Part shown: piece by piece, positions 22,392 to 23,537 of the stretch | How positions within the stretch are numbered: position 1 is the first letter of the stretch | Layout of the letters: every line of letters starts with the position of its first letter | NCBI GenBank assembly: GCA_947259185.1 | Contig: CAMYKT010000028.1 | Coordinates: forward strand, 1-23,537 | Direction: 5' to 3' | DNA: 23,537 nucleotides | Source: an uncultured Methanobacteriaceae archaeon | GTDB taxonomy: Archaea; Methanobacteriota; Methanobacteria; Methanobacteriales; Methanobacteriaceae | Program-made: the position numbers and the translations under genes | Notes under the pieces: generated by a model | Databases searched by the model: none | What the model was told of the DNA's origin: nothing | What the model saw: the letters and a program-made list of their open reading frames with translations, nothing else

Positions 22392-23537
22392 TTATTTTTC
22401 CAGGGTGATGGTGTTATCTTCTCCTATTAATTTCAGGAGCTTTCTTAAATTCCCGACTTTTTTCAGGGTGGTGGAGTTTCCCACCACGATTAACTTCTTT
22501 TTGGCCCGGGTGAGGGCCACATTAAGCTGGGGTTTCTGGGCTATGAATTTCCGGGTGTAAGGATATAATTTACCCAGACCACTTTTACAAAAACTGAGGA
22601 TGATTAATTCTTTTTCCCGGCCCTGGAAACGATAAACCGTATCCACCTCCACCAGCTCATTATTCAAGATTTCTTTTATCTTCTCTTTTTGGCGCAGGTA
22701 AGGGGTGATAATTCCAATATCTTCTTCAGTTAAACCATTTTTAAGTATTTTTTCCACCAGAGAAACCACCAGCTTAGCTTCTAAGGTATTAACACAACCA
22801 TCACCGGTTTCATCCTCATAGTAATCCAGCTTAGCTGTATCAATATAGGTTAAAGGAGAAGCAAGGTTAAGTAGATCCTGATTATTAAAACTGTCCTGGG
22901 ATTCAAAATCTAAGAGCACCCCTTTATCCTTATCTTCATTATCAGTTCCCATCTTACTTTCTGGTTGATTATTTCTTATTTTATGATATTTGGGTTTTTG
23001 TAGCCTATCCAATTGATTATCACAATTTAATCTATCCAGGGTAAGCTCTTTTACGGCGCTACTAGTTAGTAATTTACCTTTATAGAATAATTCACTGGAT
23101 AGTGCGGCAATATCATGATGCATCCGGTACTGGGTATTTAAAAAAGTGGCTGATTCCGGGTAATAATCCAGTAAACGATTAAAAATTGATAAATTAAGCT
23201 CAGGGGATATCTTTGATTCTGCTATAGGCTGGAGCTGCTTATCATCCCCTACCAGGATGAAATTTCCACATTTTATTAAGGCAATAAGAGACATGAAACT
23301 GGCCACCTGACTGGCTTCATCCATTACCATACAATCAAAGTCATCATGTTCCATCAAACGATGGGAAGAAGAAATAACAGTGGAAGCCACCACTCTAACC
23401 CCCTGAAAGATCTCTTTTTCTATATCCATAATCAGGTTCTGTTTATCTTCTTTTAATTTATCCAGGGTGCATTTAAGGCCTTCTAATTCTTCTTTTACTT
23501 TAAATCTTTTATTTTTTTTAAGATTAATGGCCTGGTT
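22392..23537 (-). CDS. SF1 DNA/RNA helicase, UPF1/DNA2-like, C-terminal part (partial)
   Basis: The frame is open to the right edge, so the N-terminus, including Walker A, lies outside the window; 381 codons are present. Seen in order: a coiled, Lys/Glu-rich start (LEGLKCTLDKLKEDKQN), motif II MVMDEASQ, motif III FILVGDDKQLQP, motif IV NTQYRMHHDIAALSSELFY, a variable acidic insert, motif V VDTVYRFQGREKELIILSF and motif VI LNVALTRAKKKLIVVGN. The DEASQ and QYRM motifs place it in the SF1B UPF1-like group (AAA_12 C-terminal domain), ATP-driven 5'-3' helicases acting on DNA or RNA. The ATG at 23429 is internal, since sequence before it in frame is clearly part of the domain. Confidence 0.92.
   Translation of the reverse strand, partial: NQAINLKKNKRFKVKEELEGLKCTLDKLKEDKQNLIMDIEKEIFQGVRVVASTVISSSHRLMEHDDFDCMVMDEASQVASFMSLIALIKCGNFILVGDDKQLQPIAESKISPELNLSIFNRLLDYYPESATFLNTQYRMHHDIAALSSELFYKGKLLTSSAVKELTLDRLNCDNQLDRLQKPKYHKIRNNQPESKMGTDNEDKDKGVLLDFESQDSFNNQDLLNLASPLTYIDTAKLDYYEDETGDGCVNTLEAKLVVSLVEKILKNGLTEEDIGIITPYLRQKEKIKEILNNELVEVDTVYRFQGREKELIILSFCKSGLGKLYPYTRKFIAQKPQLNVALTRAKKKLIVVGNSTTLKKVGNLRKLLKLIGEDNTITLEK

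Overview
The window comes from a methanogenic archaeon of the order Methanobacteriales, most likely a Methanobacterium. The decisive evidence is a complete methyl-coenzyme M reductase operon of the mrt type (B-D-G-A, no C gene) at 17038-21333. AT-rich DNA, archaeal TATA boxes, strong GGAGG/GGTG ribosome-binding sites with GTG/TTG starts, and many short zinc-ribbon membrane proteins agree with this.

Left part (1-11460) is an accessory stretch dominated by cysteine-pair zinc ribbons. The 5' end of an exported surface protein runs off the left edge. Then come a CPBP intramembrane protease, two very small cysteine-containing ORFs (46 and 48 aa), a membrane protein with a zinc ribbon at each end, a DUF2085 protein, and a + strand run of a HEAT/zinc-ribbon membrane protein, a TM/zinc-ribbon protein, a frameshifted membrane protein and a multi-ribbon soluble protein. 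Two paralogous M48 metallopeptidases follow, each ending in its own zinc ribbon, one of them preceded by another ribbon protein. Scattered among them are decayed genes: a GNAT acetyltransferase with two frameshifts, a second GNAT 3' remnant, and an endonuclease/exonuclease/phosphatase-fold gene cut by an in-frame stop. A zinc-ribbon four-TM protein and a small lipoprotein close this part.

Middle part (11461-16588): a gene-poor gap with an orphan promoter-like box and a terminator-like hairpin, an ICMT-type membrane methyltransferase in a probable operon with a TetR regulator, a seven-TM protein of unknown function, and a divergent FUSC-type transporter. The TetR promoter carries three copies of a TGACA-N3-TGTCA-like site between and around TATA box and inferred transcription start, a convincing autoregulation layout.

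Right part (16589-23537): the mrt operon (isoenzyme of methyl-CoM reductase, final step of methanogenesis) has a 449-bp upstream region containing alternating TGAC/GTCA half-sites, overlapping gene junctions, and a hairpin/T-run terminator. A 62-bp tandem repeat separates it from a second TetR regulator gene, which converges with an SF1 (UPF1-like) helicase gene running off the right edge.

The best candidates for something undescribed are the zinc-ribbon/M48 neighbourhood, with a shared ribbon tag on unrelated proteins and a recurring C-terminal GYY/CxCGG module, and the regulatory DNA around TetR and mrt.
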